A stretch of 64,000 nucleotides of DNA from an uncultured Desulfobulbaceae bacterium (GCA_947259115.1 CAMYKS010000014.1:1-64000), one strand, 5' to 3'; shown: positions 45,344-54,290, numbered from the stretch's first letter. The notes: generated from the letters alone by a model not told the origin. A program made the numbers and translations.

Positions 45344-47335
45344 TTATGTAAAAGTTACTCCCAGGGCAAGGCAAATATGATTGACAAGACTGCCCATGAG
45401 GATGGCATAAATTATTACTGTGCCGATTATCAGGGACGCAGTTTTTTGTCCCCGTTCTTTAAAAAGAACCAATATAGCATTGATGCACGGGGTCAGGAAA
45501 GTCATGATCAACAGATTCACCACAAGCTGGAGGTTGGTATAGATACCGCTTAGATGTTCCAACTCCGTGGCGCCGGATTCACGCCTGATGATGGTCTTGA
45601 TAAAGACCTGGACGCTTTTTTCCGGCAAACCCATGAGATTATGGATGACCGGGCGCAGTATATCCTCGGCAATTTTCAAGCCGCCAACCCTTTCAAAGAG
45701 AAAGACAAGAAGAGAAGCGAAAACAAAGACAGGTACAGCCTCTTTGATGAAAAAATAGGTTTTCTGGGCTGCCGACTTAACGACCTGCATTGGTTTGGGC
45801 AGGCGCATGGGCGGAATTTCAAAGATAAGGGGGGAGCCTTGACCGGGGATTATCTTATTGGCGGCAAAACCGGCAATAAAAGTTTGTATGAATATGATGC
45901 CGAAAACAGTCAGAGTTGCAGTAAACGGCATTTTGTCCAATATGATGAACATTACTGCTATCAAAGGCGCACACGGCATTCCCAGCAGCAGGAGAAAGGT
46001 GGCAATGTTCTTTTCTTTTTGAGTGTCAAGCAGGCGTGTCGTCAGAATTGCCATGGTGACACAGGAAAAACCCATGACAAGCGGTATGACTCCTTTACCG
46101 TTCAGGCCCATTTTCCGGAAGACTTTATCAAGCAGAATTGATAAACGGGGCAGGTACCCGGAACTCTCCAGAATACCAAAAATGAGATAAAAACAAAAAA
46201 GCACCGGCATAACAAGCCCCAGGGCCAGAAAAACACCGGTTGGCAGAATGCCGAAATCAGGATCTACAAACATATCACGGAAAAATTGACTCGGGATCGG
46301 CTCAAGAATTTTGGCAGTCCAGGGAATCAGATGATCCTCAAAAATTAATCCGTTAATCGAGTCCACCAGAAAGGTGGCTCCGAAGGAGCCGACAAAAAGA
46401 TAGACCAGGGCCAGGACAATTAAGGCAATGGGAATGCCGGTGCGCAACTGGGTGCACCAGTCTCCAAAGGTGACAAGGTACGGGTTTTTGCGAGGAGGCT
46501 CAACCTCCTGGATTTCCTTAACGATCTGTTCAGCTTTTTTGTTGTACAGGTTGACTATCAGGGCGCGGAAAGTTTCAGTATCCTCCTTGCGATAGTCTGC
46601 GGCCAGGTCCTTAAGCTCAGCGAGGAGTTCGGGCCCGAATTTTTTGGCCAGATACCCTTCTATTGATCTGTCACCGGCAAGAAGCAGAAGGCCAATGACT
46701 CTGGGAGAGATGTCTGAATTTTTGCAGAGTTTTTCAATGATATTAATGAAATTATCGACCCAGTCAGGATAACTGACGAGTTTATTCGCGATACGCGGGG
46801 ATTTTAGCTTTGCCAGGATTTTGCGTATACCTATGCCTTCTCTGGCAATGGAGGTGCAGACGTCAAGGCCCAGAATGCTGGAGAGTTTTTCAGAATCTAT
46901 TTCAATTCCTCTGGCAGCAGCTTCATCTATCATGTTGATATCGATGAGCATGGGAAGGCCGTATTCCGCATACTGTAAGGCAATGGCCAGGGAGCGTTTC
47001 ATGTTTTTGGCGTCAGCCACAAGAAGAATTGAGGAAATGGGGGTAAAGGATTGTTGGGGTAGTATAATGTCGCGGGACACCACTTCATCTTCATTGGCAG
47101 AAAAAATTGAGTAAATCCCCGGGGTGTCATAGGCGGTGGCATTTAAGGATTTTATCTGCCCTGCAGTCAGTGAGACCGTCGTGCCGGGAAAATTCATGCT
47201 GGCTGCCTCTGTTTCGCAGAGCCAGGAAAACAAACTGGATTTGCCTACATTCATATTGCCGACAATGGCAATTCCAGGCTTCTGTGGAGCAGATGGCACG
47301 CTCCTTTGATTATGACATTCAGGACATTGTTTCAA
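45344..47335 (-). CDS. feoB: Ferrous iron transporter FeoB (variant)
   Basis: A 663-residue inner-membrane Fe(II) permease with N-terminal GTPase domain. G1 is GNMNVGKSS (residues 26-34, usually GNPNSGKT), then NFPGTTV, G3 DTPG, and G4 NMID. A helical regulatory region follows, then paired Gate/core membrane segments (GFSCVTMAILTTRLL and PCINAILVLFKERG hold the conserved gate-region Cys and polar residues). The N-terminus has CPECH, a possible metal-binding Cys/His cluster not typical of FeoB. Length is at the short end of the family. The only upstream start is a TTG. It forms an operon with dtxR-feoA. A metal other than iron cannot be excluded. Confidence 0.88.
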   Translation of the reverse strand: MKQCPECHNQRSVPSAPQKPGIAIVGNMNVGKSSLFSWLCETEAASMNFPGTTVSLTAGQIKSLNATAYDTPGIYSIFSANEDEVVSRDIILPQQSFTPISSILLVADAKNMKRSLAIALQYAEYGLPMLIDINMIDEAAARGIEIDSEKLSSILGLDVCTSIAREGIGIRKILAKLKSPRIANKLVSYPDWVDNFINIIEKLCKNSDISPRVIGLLLLAGDRSIEGYLAKKFGPELLAELKDLAADYRKEDTETFRALIVNLYNKKAEQIVKEIQEVEPPRKNPYLVTFGDWCTQLRTGIPIALIVLALVYLFVGSFGATFLVDSINGLIFEDHLIPWTAKILEPIPSQFFRDMFVDPDFGILPTGVFLALGLVMPVLFCFYLIFGILESSGYLPRLSILLDKVFRKMGLNGKGVIPLVMGFSCVTMAILTTRLLDTQKEKNIATFLLLLGMPCAPLIAVMFIILDKMPFTATLTVFGIIFIQTFIAGFAANKIIPGQGSPLIFEIPPMRLPKPMQVVKSAAQKTYFFIKEAVPVFVFASLLVFLFERVGGLKIAEDILRPVIHNLMGLPEKSVQVFIKTIIRRESGATELEHLSGIYTNLQLVVNLLIMTFLTPCINAILVLFKERGQKTASLIIGTVIIYAILMGSLVNHICLALGVTFT

Positions 47336-47503
47336 GGCTGATTCTTCTTGTTTGTTAAAGGGAATAGGGTCAATTTAGATTTCTGTCAGGATTAAAATGT
47401 ACATTGAGACCAAAAGACAACTCTATAATTTAATGTGTAAGTTGCTCAGAAAATAAGACTCTTGTATCGGTCTGTCAATGGTTTTCTTTGGGCTATTGAA
47501 TAA

Positions 47504-47521
47504 ACTTAGGTGGCCCTAAGT
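47504..47521. promoter_or_regulatory. Candidate DtxR-type operator upstream of feoB
   Basis: ACTTAGGTGGCCCTAAGT contains a perfect 7-4-7 inverted repeat with TTAGG/CCTAA half-sites, as in DtxR/IdeR boxes (which have longer spacing). It lies between feoB (minus) and the DUF3786 gene (plus), about 25 bases upstream of a minus-strand TTGACA at 47473-47478. The rest of 47336-47680 holds no gene. Confidence 0.5.
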
Positions 47522-47680
47522 GTGATAATGTGTATCAGCATATGATTACCTTTTGTATTTTTTGAGGAGAGCCAGTAAGTTGTCGGCAATAAATTTTTGT
47601 AATATAATTGAACCCGTCCATGGAATGGAATAATAATACCAATGGTTGTCTGCGACCATGAAACTATTTTTGTTTGCCAT

Positions 47681-48532
47681 ATGAACCCTTTGGAAATAGT
47701 ACAAAGAACGCCTAAAACAAACTGTGGAGATTGCGGCCATCCGACCTGCCTTGCTTTTGCTGCCGCTGTGACGCGGGCCGGGGCTGAGTTAGCCCTTTGC
47801 CCGTATATTGACCTGCAGGGACTTGAGGCAAGAATGTCAAACTCTGCTAAAGACATGGGGAATTTGGCGGAACAGGTGGCAGAGGAGCATGATCTGGCCT
47901 TGGTCAAACACCTGCAGGGAAAAGTGAGCCCCCTGGATTTTGGCCCCATTGCTTCCGGCCTCGGTGCTGACTGGAATCAGGACAATCCTGAAACGTTGCA
48001 TCTGCGGTATCTGGGCCAGGATGTTATGCTGGGGAAAACGAAAATACGTATGAATAATGACACAGTTGTCGATCCCAGGGATCAGATCCTTCTTTACAAC
48101 TACGTGCATTCATGCGGGGGCAGAAAGCCGGATGGAACGTGGATCGGCATGGAAAGCCTGCCCAATTCCATCTCCAAGGTAAAAACGCTGGCAACCTATT
48201 GTGAAAAGAGAATTGCCGAACAATTGTCTGGTAAAACGGCACATGCATTAAAAGACGTGGGGGAGCAGCTTGACGGATATGGTGGGCCGCCTGATCTAAG
48301 TTCCAGTGCCACATCTTCACTGGTTGTTCCGGTTCTGCCCATGGTGCCGCAATATCTCCTTTTCTGGGAGGAAGAACCCGAGGAGGGTTTTGAACCAAAA
48401 GCCAAGGTTCTTTTTGATCATCATGTGCTTGACTTCCTTGACCTGGAATCACTTGTCTTTTCTGCAGAGCGTTTTGCAGAGAGGTTGGTTTTACTCTTAA
48501 GTAAGGGTAGCACCATAAAAGTGTCACCCTGA
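47681..48532 (+). CDS. DUF3786 protein with N-terminal 4Fe-4S motif
   Basis: A 283-residue protein. The N-terminal motif C-x2-C-x4-C-x16-C (KTNCGDCGHPTCLAFA...LCP, residues 14-45) matches the Fe-S domain of the CO dehydrogenase/acetyl-CoA synthase corrinoid-protein large subunit and related proteins. A DUF3786 domain fills the rest (LHLRYLGQDV, ILLYNYVHS, LFWEEEPEEGFEPKAKVLFD). Found in anaerobes, function unknown; electron transfer or corrinoid reduction has been suggested by domain type only. The ATG at 47681 gives the family N-terminus; no good ribosome site is seen for it or for the ATG at 47642. Confidence 0.82.
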   Translation: MNPLEIVQRTPKTNCGDCGHPTCLAFAAAVTRAGAELALCPYIDLQGLEARMSNSAKDMGNLAEQVAEEHDLALVKHLQGKVSPLDFGPIASGLGADWNQDNPETLHLRYLGQDVMLGKTKIRMNNDTVVDPRDQILLYNYVHSCGGRKPDGTWIGMESLPNSISKVKTLATYCEKRIAEQLSGKTAHALKDVGEQLDGYGGPPDLSSSATSSLVVPVLPMVPQYLLFWEEEPEEGFEPKAKVLFDHHVLDFLDLESLVFSAERFAERLVLLLSKGSTIKVSP

Positions 48533-48622
48533 AAGTATAGTTAACTGAAATAAATTGAATAAGCGTATTTGTATATTCAGAGACAATAACGCACAAGCTT
48601 AGGCATGCTGGAAGGAGTTGCC

Positions 48623-49516
48623 ATGGGAAAACCTGTAAGTATGACCGGCTTTGGCCGGGGAGAAGCAAGCGGCAAAGGATGTTCATGGGTTGTGGAACTT
48701 CGCGCTGTCAATCACCGCTATCTTGACACGGGCATTAAGTTGCCGAGACGGTTCATAAGCCTGGAAGATCGAATCAAGAAGGAAGTATCCTCCTGCCATA
48801 CCCGGGGGCGCGTTGATGTGTATGTTACTTTTAATGACGAAGGTTTTGAAACAGCAAGACTGAAGACGGATATTTCCCTGGCAAGGGAATATTTCTCCTG
48901 CCTGCAGGAAATAGCCGCAGAACTTTCAATTCCAGGCGAGCCTGACCTTACTATGCTGGCATCATTCCGTGACATTATCACTCCCCTCGATGCAGAAGCC
49001 GGGGGAGACATTCTGGAGGAACTCTGGCCGACCTTAAGAGAGGCGCTGGTTGCAGCACTGGAAGAATGCCGGAAAATGCGGCAGAGCGAAGGAGAGATAC
49101 TCCAAAAAGACCTCCTGGAACGGTTGCACAGCTTCCAGCAGAAAATAGACGGTATTGAGGGCTCCCTGCCCCAGATCATGTCAAAAAGGGAGACCGCCTT
49201 AAAAGAACGCCTTGACATTCTTTTAGCCGGTGTAGATATTGATCCGATGCGTTTAGCCCAGGAAGTTTCTATCCTTGTTGATAAATCGGATGTGTGTGAG
49301 GAAATTGTCAGGCTGCGCAGTCACGTGGAACAGTTTGCAGGTTTTCTCGAACTTGAGGAGCCGGTTGGCAGAAGACTCGATTTTCTCGTGCAGGAATTTT
49401 TAAGGGAAGTAAATACCATCGCTTCGAAGATCAGTAATGCAGAAACAGCTCACTTGACTGTGGGTATGAAAAATGATCTTGAAAAAATACGCGAACAGGT
49501 ACAGAACCTGGAGTAG
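48623..49516 (+). CDS. yicC: YicC-family endoribonuclease
   Basis: A 297-residue protein. The N-terminal YicC domain has MTGFGRGEASGKGCSW and VNHRYLDTGIKLPRR. The C-terminal DUF1732 domain has EEIVRLRSHVEQF and GRRLDFLVQEFLREVNTI-like signatures with SNAETAH. E. coli YicC is an endoribonuclease affecting small-RNA turnover. AAGGAG five bases before the ATG at 48623 sets the start rather than the ATG at 48605. First gene of the conserved yicC-remA-gmk run. Confidence 0.93.
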   Translation: MGKPVSMTGFGRGEASGKGCSWVVELRAVNHRYLDTGIKLPRRFISLEDRIKKEVSSCHTRGRVDVYVTFNDEGFETARLKTDISLAREYFSCLQEIAAELSIPGEPDLTMLASFRDIITPLDAEAGGDILEELWPTLREALVAALEECRKMRQSEGEILQKDLLERLHSFQQKIDGIEGSLPQIMSKRETALKERLDILLAGVDIDPMRLAQEVSILVDKSDVCEEIVRLRSHVEQFAGFLELEEPVGRRLDFLVQEFLREVNTIASKISNAETAHLTVGMKNDLEKIREQVQNLE

Positions 49517-49527
49517 GGGATGAGCAT

Positions 49528-49803
49528 ATGGATGGCAGAATGATCAATGTGGGATTCGGTAATTCAATAGTAGCGAGCAGAATATTGGCTGTGGTGAATC
49601 CCCACTCTTCACCCATGAAGAAGTTAAAGGACGAGGCCAAGCGAAACAATTGTCTCCTTGATGTGACGGAAGGCAGGAGAACCCGTTCCATTATTATAAT
49701 GGACAGCAACCATGTTGTTCTTTCATCTGTGCAGCCTGAAACCATAACCCAGCGTTTTGCCCCGGCATCTGTGGCGCAAAGCACACCGGTCGATGAGTTT
49801 TAG
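49528..49803 (+). CDS. remA: RemA-like (DUF370) protein
   Basis: A 91-residue DUF370 protein with the signature INVGFGNSIVASRILAVV and EGRRTRSIIIMDSNHVVLSS. In Bacillus, RemA is a DNA-binding regulator of matrix genes; in proteobacteria it regularly lies between yicC and gmk and its role is not established. GGGGA lies about 7 bases before the ATG, 11 bases after yicC and 8 bases before gmk. Confidence 0.9.
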   Translation: MDGRMINVGFGNSIVASRILAVVNPHSSPMKKLKDEAKRNNCLLDVTEGRRTRSIIIMDSNHVVLSSVQPETITQRFAPASVAQSTPVDEF

Positions 49804-49811
49804 ATCATAGA

Positions 49812-50420
49812 ATGGAACGCGGCAACCTCTTCATAATCTCGGCTCCGTCAGGTACCGGCAAGACCACGATACTCAAGAGAATTATCGCGGCAATGACGAA
49901 TGTTGCATTTTCTGTTTCCCATACCACCAGGTTGCCGCGCCCAGGAGAACAGGAGGGTGTTGATTATTATTTCATAGATAAAGATGCTTTTGCAGCCATA
50001 CGGCAGCAGGGCCTTTTTCTTGAATGGGCCGAGGTGCATGGCAATCTGTATGGCACAAGCAGGAGCGTGGTTCAGGCAGCGACAGGGAAGGGAATAGACA
50101 TTATTCTGGACATCGATGTCCAGGGAGCCCGCCAGGTTAAGGAAAAATTAGGCGCTGAAGGCATTTTTGTCTTTATCTCACCTCCTTCTCTTGCAGAACT
50201 TGAAGGTAGACTGGCAGGGCGGTCCACAGAGTCGGAAGCAGCCATTGCAACTCGCCTGGCAAATGCCAAAGAGGAAATGAAACGCATTGGACAGTATGAT
50301 TATGTCATAATCAATGATGAGGTAGATCAGGCTGCCGAAGTCCTTAAAGCAATTATCATTGCCGCAAGAAGCAGAAACAGACGCGCTTTATCCGGAGAAC
50401 CACTCAACCTCATTTTTTAA
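49812..50420 (+). CDS. gmk: Guanylate kinase
   Basis: A 202-residue cytosolic enzyme converting GMP and ATP to GDP and ADP. The P-loop is SAPSGTGKTT (residues 9-18). The GMP-binding region has SVSHTTRLPRPGEQEGVDYYF, and ILDIDVQGARQVK and R-S-TESEAAIATRLANA follow. Normal length. It follows remA with an 8-base gap. rpoZ, often next, is not here; rlmB follows. Confidence 0.96.
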   Translation: MERGNLFIISAPSGTGKTTILKRIIAAMTNVAFSVSHTTRLPRPGEQEGVDYYFIDKDAFAAIRQQGLFLEWAEVHGNLYGTSRSVVQAATGKGIDIILDIDVQGARQVKEKLGAEGIFVFISPPSLAELEGRLAGRSTESEAAIATRLANAKEEMKRIGQYDYVIINDEVDQAAEVLKAIIIAARSRNRRALSGEPLNLIF

Positions 50421-50425
50421 GTCCC

Positions 50426-51262
50426 ATGGCAAAATCCTCCTCGCAGAAATTTCGCAGCAGCATCCATACAAAAAAAACTCGCCCACGGTACCAGGCAAAA
50501 GCTGTGGAAAGTATATATGGTATCCATCCCGTACTTGAGGCCCTGAAAGCCAGTCCCCGGGCAATTCGAGAAATATTTGTCGACAGCGATAAATCGGGCC
50601 GTAAACTGGAGCAGATAATAGAGCTGGCGCAAAAGAATGCTGTCCCCGTCAGTCGAGTTCCTGCTAAGACCAAACCAGGCCATGGGAAACCTGACGAACA
50701 ATCTGAGCATGAACGTTCCCAGGGTGTCAGAGCCAGGATACTACTGCCAACGCTTTCACTTGATACGCTTTTGGGAAATCTGCAGGAGGTGGCCGAACCT
50801 CCGCTCCTACTGGCCCTTGACTCCATACAGGATCCCCACAACCTTGGGGCCATAATCCGCTCAGCAGTTGCAGCAGGTGTGAACGGCATCATTCTGCCCA
50901 AAGACCGCAGTGCCTCGATTACCGGCACAGTGATAAAAATCTCTGCCGGATCCGTGTTCCATATTGATATCTGCAGGGTAACCAACCTTGTCAGCAGTTT
51001 TAAGGTACTTAAAAAAAACGGTATCTGGATATTCGGAGCAACAAAGGATGGTTCCCAACCGATTTATGATAGTGATTTATCAGTTCCTGCATGCCTGGTG
51101 ATCGGCAGTGAAGGAAAGGGCTTGCGTCCCCTTGTAGCCGAACAGTGCGATTTCAATATTTCCATCCCGATGCAAAGTTCCCTGGATTCTTTAAATGCCT
51201 CGGTTGCTGCCGGTATTATCCTGTTTGAAACAGTGCGGCAAAGAATGGCCCGGCACAGGTAA
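50426..51262 (+). CDS. rlmB: 23S rRNA 2'-O-methyltransferase RlmB (TrmH/SpoU family)
   Basis: A 278-residue SPOUT methyltransferase. A basic N-terminus precedes the substrate-binding domain (YGIHPVLEALKA). The catalytic knot contains LDSIQDPHNLGAIIRSA, VIGSEGKGLRPLV and SLDSLNASVAAGIILFE, the three SpoU motifs. E. coli RlmB methylates G2251 of 23S rRNA; other TrmH-family targets cannot be fully excluded. A charged insert (KTKPGHGKPDEQSEHERS, near 75-95) is longer than in E. coli. It follows gmk by 5 bases, so it is the last gene of this operon. Confidence 0.92.
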   Translation: MAKSSSQKFRSSIHTKKTRPRYQAKAVESIYGIHPVLEALKASPRAIREIFVDSDKSGRKLEQIIELAQKNAVPVSRVPAKTKPGHGKPDEQSEHERSQGVRARILLPTLSLDTLLGNLQEVAEPPLLLALDSIQDPHNLGAIIRSAVAAGVNGIILPKDRSASITGTVIKISAGSVFHIDICRVTNLVSSFKVLKKNGIWIFGATKDGSQPIYDSDLSVPACLVIGSEGKGLRPLVAEQCDFNISIPMQSSLDSLNASVAAGIILFETVRQRMARHR

Positions 51263-51340
51263 TCATTTTTTATTCTGGGTATAGTATATATGCTGCCGGA
51301 GCTTCTCTTTATTTTGTGTTGCTTTCTGTCTGGTTTTTCG

Positions 51341-51379
51341 TTGACAGTCTGCCGAGTGATTCATTATAGATAATCTATA
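51341..51379 (+). promoter_or_regulatory. Promoter with perfect dyad for the TIR-like cassette
   Basis: TTGACA at 51341-51346, spacer 17, TTATAG at 51364-51369. A perfect 15-base inverted repeat, TATAGATAATCTATA (51365-51379), covers the -10 box and the predicted start point. This placement is what a repressor operator would have. The start codon of the first cassette gene is 25 bases further. Confidence 0.6.
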
Positions 51380-51403
51380 CGTCAATATTTGGGTTGGTGT
51401 GAT

Positions 51404-52453
51404 ATGGGCGCTCCGATTTTCAGCGTGAGCGAAAAAAACGATTACCTATCACTATCATTTATGAATAAGCGCTGTTTTATTATCAGCCCGATCGGGGCTG
51501 AAGGGACCGAAGTCAGGGAACATGCGGATGATGTTTTCGAATTCATCATCAAGCCTGCAATGGAGAAGTGCGGATTCGACGCTTATCGCAGTGATCAACT
51601 GAATGAACCGGGACGTATATCCAAGCAGATGTTCGATGCTATACTCGGCGATGACCTGTGTATCGCCGTGTTGACCGGATACAACCCCAATGTATTCTAT
51701 GAACTGGCTATTGCCCAGTTTGCCGGACGCCCGGTTGTCATGATGATCGAAAAGGGCAACATGCTGCCATTCGACATTAAGGATCTGCGTTGCGTCTACT
51801 ATGACTTGAAACCGAAGCCTCTACGTGACAAGGTCTATGAAAATGAAATTATTGACCATGTCAAGTCATTCGAGAAGGCTGGCTGGGAAATTCCCCTGCT
51901 ATTTCAAAATGAGGCCCTGAAAAGAGCTGCACTTGGTGATATTAACTCCTATGACGATTTGAGCGTTGCCCTGAACGACTTTCTGAAAAAAGCAGGGGAA
52001 ATCGAGTCATTGGACATTTTCTCACATTCTTCGCAGGCTTTTTTTCAGCACATCCGGCCTAAATTGAAAGGCACTGAAAAAATCCGCATCATAATTCGTA
52101 ACCCGAAAGCTGAACCATTTATTATACATAAAAAAGACCGCAAAGCGGTCGAATCAGAAAAAAGCCAGATCAACAACGCCATATTGTCATGGACAGATCT
52201 CATCACTACCGGCAGGGTGACCGAAGGGCATATCTATCTCTATGACTTTGAACCTTCATTCTTTTTAAGCATCCTGAATAAACGTGTCGCACTGTTCGGT
52301 TTCTATCGACCGACGCAATACGAATGGGGATTCAGTGTTAAAAACTCCTTCATTGTTGAAAACAGCACCGAGAACGGAATAGCCTTGCTCGAAAGTTTTT
52401 CCTCCTGGTTCAATGCCGTGTTGACTGAAAAAACACAGCCTTGTGAGAAGTGA
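51404..52453 (+). CDS. TIR-like (deoxyribosyltransferase-fold) protein with PLD-like C-terminal domain
   Basis: A 349-residue soluble protein. Residues 21-135 form a TIR/nucleoside-deoxyribosyltransferase-like domain: FIISPIG at 25-31, a D-x-x-x-x-x-I-KPA helix, RSDQLNEPGRI, then TGYNPNVFYELAIAQ (91-105), where Glu100 is in the position of the catalytic Glu, and LPFDI-x-x-LR. Residues about 215-345 resemble a phospholipase-D-like/sensor domain (IRIIIRNPKAEPF, HIYLYDFEPSFFLSIL, VALFGFYRP, FSSWFNAVL). Such N-terminal domains occur in NAD-cleaving or nucleotide-binding immune effectors. It overlaps the next reading frame region by a GTGA and opens a three-gene cassette. The start at 51404 is chosen over the TTG at 51389; Met20 is an alternative. 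Function is not established. Confidence 0.72.
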   Translation: MGAPIFSVSEKNDYLSLSFMNKRCFIISPIGAEGTEVREHADDVFEFIIKPAMEKCGFDAYRSDQLNEPGRISKQMFDAILGDDLCIAVLTGYNPNVFYELAIAQFAGRPVVMMIEKGNMLPFDIKDLRCVYYDLKPKPLRDKVYENEIIDHVKSFEKAGWEIPLLFQNEALKRAALGDINSYDDLSVALNDFLKKAGEIESLDIFSHSSQAFFQHIRPKLKGTEKIRIIIRNPKAEPFIIHKKDRKAVESEKSQINNAILSWTDLITTGRVTEGHIYLYDFEPSFFLSILNKRVALFGFYRPTQYEWGFSVKNSFIVENSTENGIALLESFSSWFNAVLTEKTQPCEK

Positions 52454-52458
52454 CAGTA

Positions 52459-53280
52459 ATGCTTGAAAAATCAAGGTTTCAGAAGGATTCCAGAAAATAT
52501 TACGCCACCGTCAGGAACATCCATTCGAGGCTTTTCTGTTTTAATAATAAAAGAATCACCGAGGAACAGTATGGCCACAGATATCAGTGTTCACAGGCTG
52601 ATGGGATTCAGAATATTTTCTCCTTCATAAGGATACTCAAAGAGAATCTTCCTGTTTCATCGAAGATACGTGGGCTGGACCTTGGATGCGGCAGTCATTA
52701 TTTTGCCGACTACCTCTCAAAGAATTACGGCTGGGATGTTGTTGGAGTGGATGTCGACCGCAAGGCCATAAATCTGGCAAAAATGCAGTATGTGAAAAAT
52801 TCGGATCGCTACGTCTGTCATGACGTAATAGATCATGGTATCCCATTTAATGATAACCGGCTTGATTTCATTATCTGCAATTCCGTCATACAGCACTTTT
52901 CACACCGGGAGTCTGTAAATGTCATATCTGAAGCCTACAGGACGCTTGCTGCTGGCGGCATTTTACTCTTGATCTTTAAGAAGCCGTGGCGCGAACCTTC
53001 TCTCTCCATGCAGGCTATTCATTCGTATCATGCAAATGGCGACAAGAAAACGCGATTCGAGGACAAGGTCGTTAAAGAAGGTATATTAAGGTCATATGAT
53101 CGCGAGAGCTTGGCGGACTTCTATCAAAGTATCCCGAATATACGTCTCTATTCGATGACCGAGATACTCAGTATCGCTTCGAATATTGGATTTGATCTCG
53201 ATGACCCACTGCAGAGGTTAAACTTTGAGTATGTAAGCGGTAAAGGCTATCTTTGCGGCGCAGTTTTCCTGAGGAGGTAG
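52459..53280 (+). CDS. Class I SAM-dependent methyltransferase
   Basis: A 273-residue protein of the methyltransferase type 11/UbiE fold. AdoMet motif I is LDLGCGSH at about residues 73-80, acidic motif II is GVDVDRKAI, motif post-II is CHDVIDHGIPF, and motif IV is LDFIICNSVIQHF. A C-terminal about 70 residues forms a cap with SMTEILSIASNIGFDL. The substrate cannot be read from the sequence. The ATG at 52459 is six bases past the previous stop; a GTG at 52450 overlapping that stop is possible. The gap to the next gene is 6 bases, so the three genes are cotranscribed. Confidence 0.8.
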   Translation: MLEKSRFQKDSRKYYATVRNIHSRLFCFNNKRITEEQYGHRYQCSQADGIQNIFSFIRILKENLPVSSKIRGLDLGCGSHYFADYLSKNYGWDVVGVDVDRKAINLAKMQYVKNSDRYVCHDVIDHGIPFNDNRLDFIICNSVIQHFSHRESVNVISEAYRTLAAGGILLLIFKKPWREPSLSMQAIHSYHANGDKKTRFEDKVVKEGILRSYDRESLADFYQSIPNIRLYSMTEILSIASNIGFDLDDPLQRLNFEYVSGKGYLCGAVFLRR

Positions 53281-53286
53281 GCGGGA

Positions 53287-54069
53287 ATGATACATGGCTC
53301 CTTTGATGAAGATATTGCAGTTGAGAGAATCCTGACAAACTCTGCGCTGGCTGAATCCTATTTTGAGGCATTCAAAAAAAAATACAAGTTACCAGCCGAT
53401 GCCGCTGTTACAGATGTTGCCTGCCAAAGGAAAATGAAAATCGGCGATGGCCCGGGTGGGAAGCAATTCAATCCCTATCACGGTCTAACTATCGCAATCT
53501 TCCTGCCACAGGAATTGATCCGTTTAATCAGTATCGACATTAACCATTTCCGTCAGAAACTGACCGAATCCGGGCCGGACAATGCGTTTCTGTTTTTACC
53601 GGCTGATACCTTTCACATTACCCTGACGGGGATTATCGAACGTCTCGATCCTAAAATCGACACAGACGAAGTACTTTATTATTCCCGTCTAATTGCCAAG
53701 GCAAATTTACAGCTGCCAGTAGAAGAATCGTCATTCCAGATATCAATTGGAAACATGAAGCTTTATGATCAATTCTTTATCTATCTGAATGTCGATTTTG
53801 ACAGAATCCCGAATCTGACTCTTGCAGCCTTAACCAGTCAGATAGGTGAGCGTATATTGCACACAGGCAAGTTTCATCTGACCCTCGGTTACTTGACCAG
53901 AGATCTGACTGATTCTGAGCAGGTGGATGTTACTGCATTGCTTGAACAGTTTGCTTCCTCGCTGCAGGAGCGGGAACTGGCGTTCACGACGCGCCATGCC
54001 GGCCTTTATGCATTCGATTCGATGGTGAGCTATACCCATATCACAGGGAGTAACATTCGTCTGGTTTGA
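53287..54069 (+). CDS. 2H phosphoesterase-like protein
   Basis: A 260-residue protein with the two H-x-T signatures of the 2H superfamily: FHITLTG (His110, Thr112) and FHLTLGYL (His197, Thr199), each on a beta-strand and 87 residues apart, as in LigT-type and cyclic-nucleotide phosphodiesterase-type enzymes. The first 70 residues form an extra domain with a Gly/Pro-rich GDGPGGKQFNPYHG segment. The family hydrolyses or opens 2',3'-cyclic or 2',5'-linked phosphates, ADP-ribose cyclic phosphate, or oligonucleotide messengers; which one is unknown. Last gene of the cassette. Its stop is followed by about 220 bases with no gene. Confidence 0.75.
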   Translation: MIHGSFDEDIAVERILTNSALAESYFEAFKKKYKLPADAAVTDVACQRKMKIGDGPGGKQFNPYHGLTIAIFLPQELIRLISIDINHFRQKLTESGPDNAFLFLPADTFHITLTGIIERLDPKIDTDEVLYYSRLIAKANLQLPVEESSFQISIGNMKLYDQFFIYLNVDFDRIPNLTLAALTSQIGERILHTGKFHLTLGYLTRDLTDSEQVDVTALLEQFASSLQERELAFTTRHAGLYAFDSMVSYTHITGSNIRLV

Positions 54070-54290
54070 TGTTTCCGTGCAACACCTGGCAAATGATCGT
54101 CCCGTCGCCTGCGGCAACCTGACCTTTGTACTTTGTTAGGCCTGGTGCTGGACACGGCCCATGGTCTCGTGAATGGAAAAAAGCTTAATCAGCAATAGGG
54201 TACACCCTTTCTTTTGTGTACTCTGGTGCTAGAGTAAGCTAAACATAACTTTTTTTGAGTTTAAAATACTTTCAGGAAACGACTCCTAAA

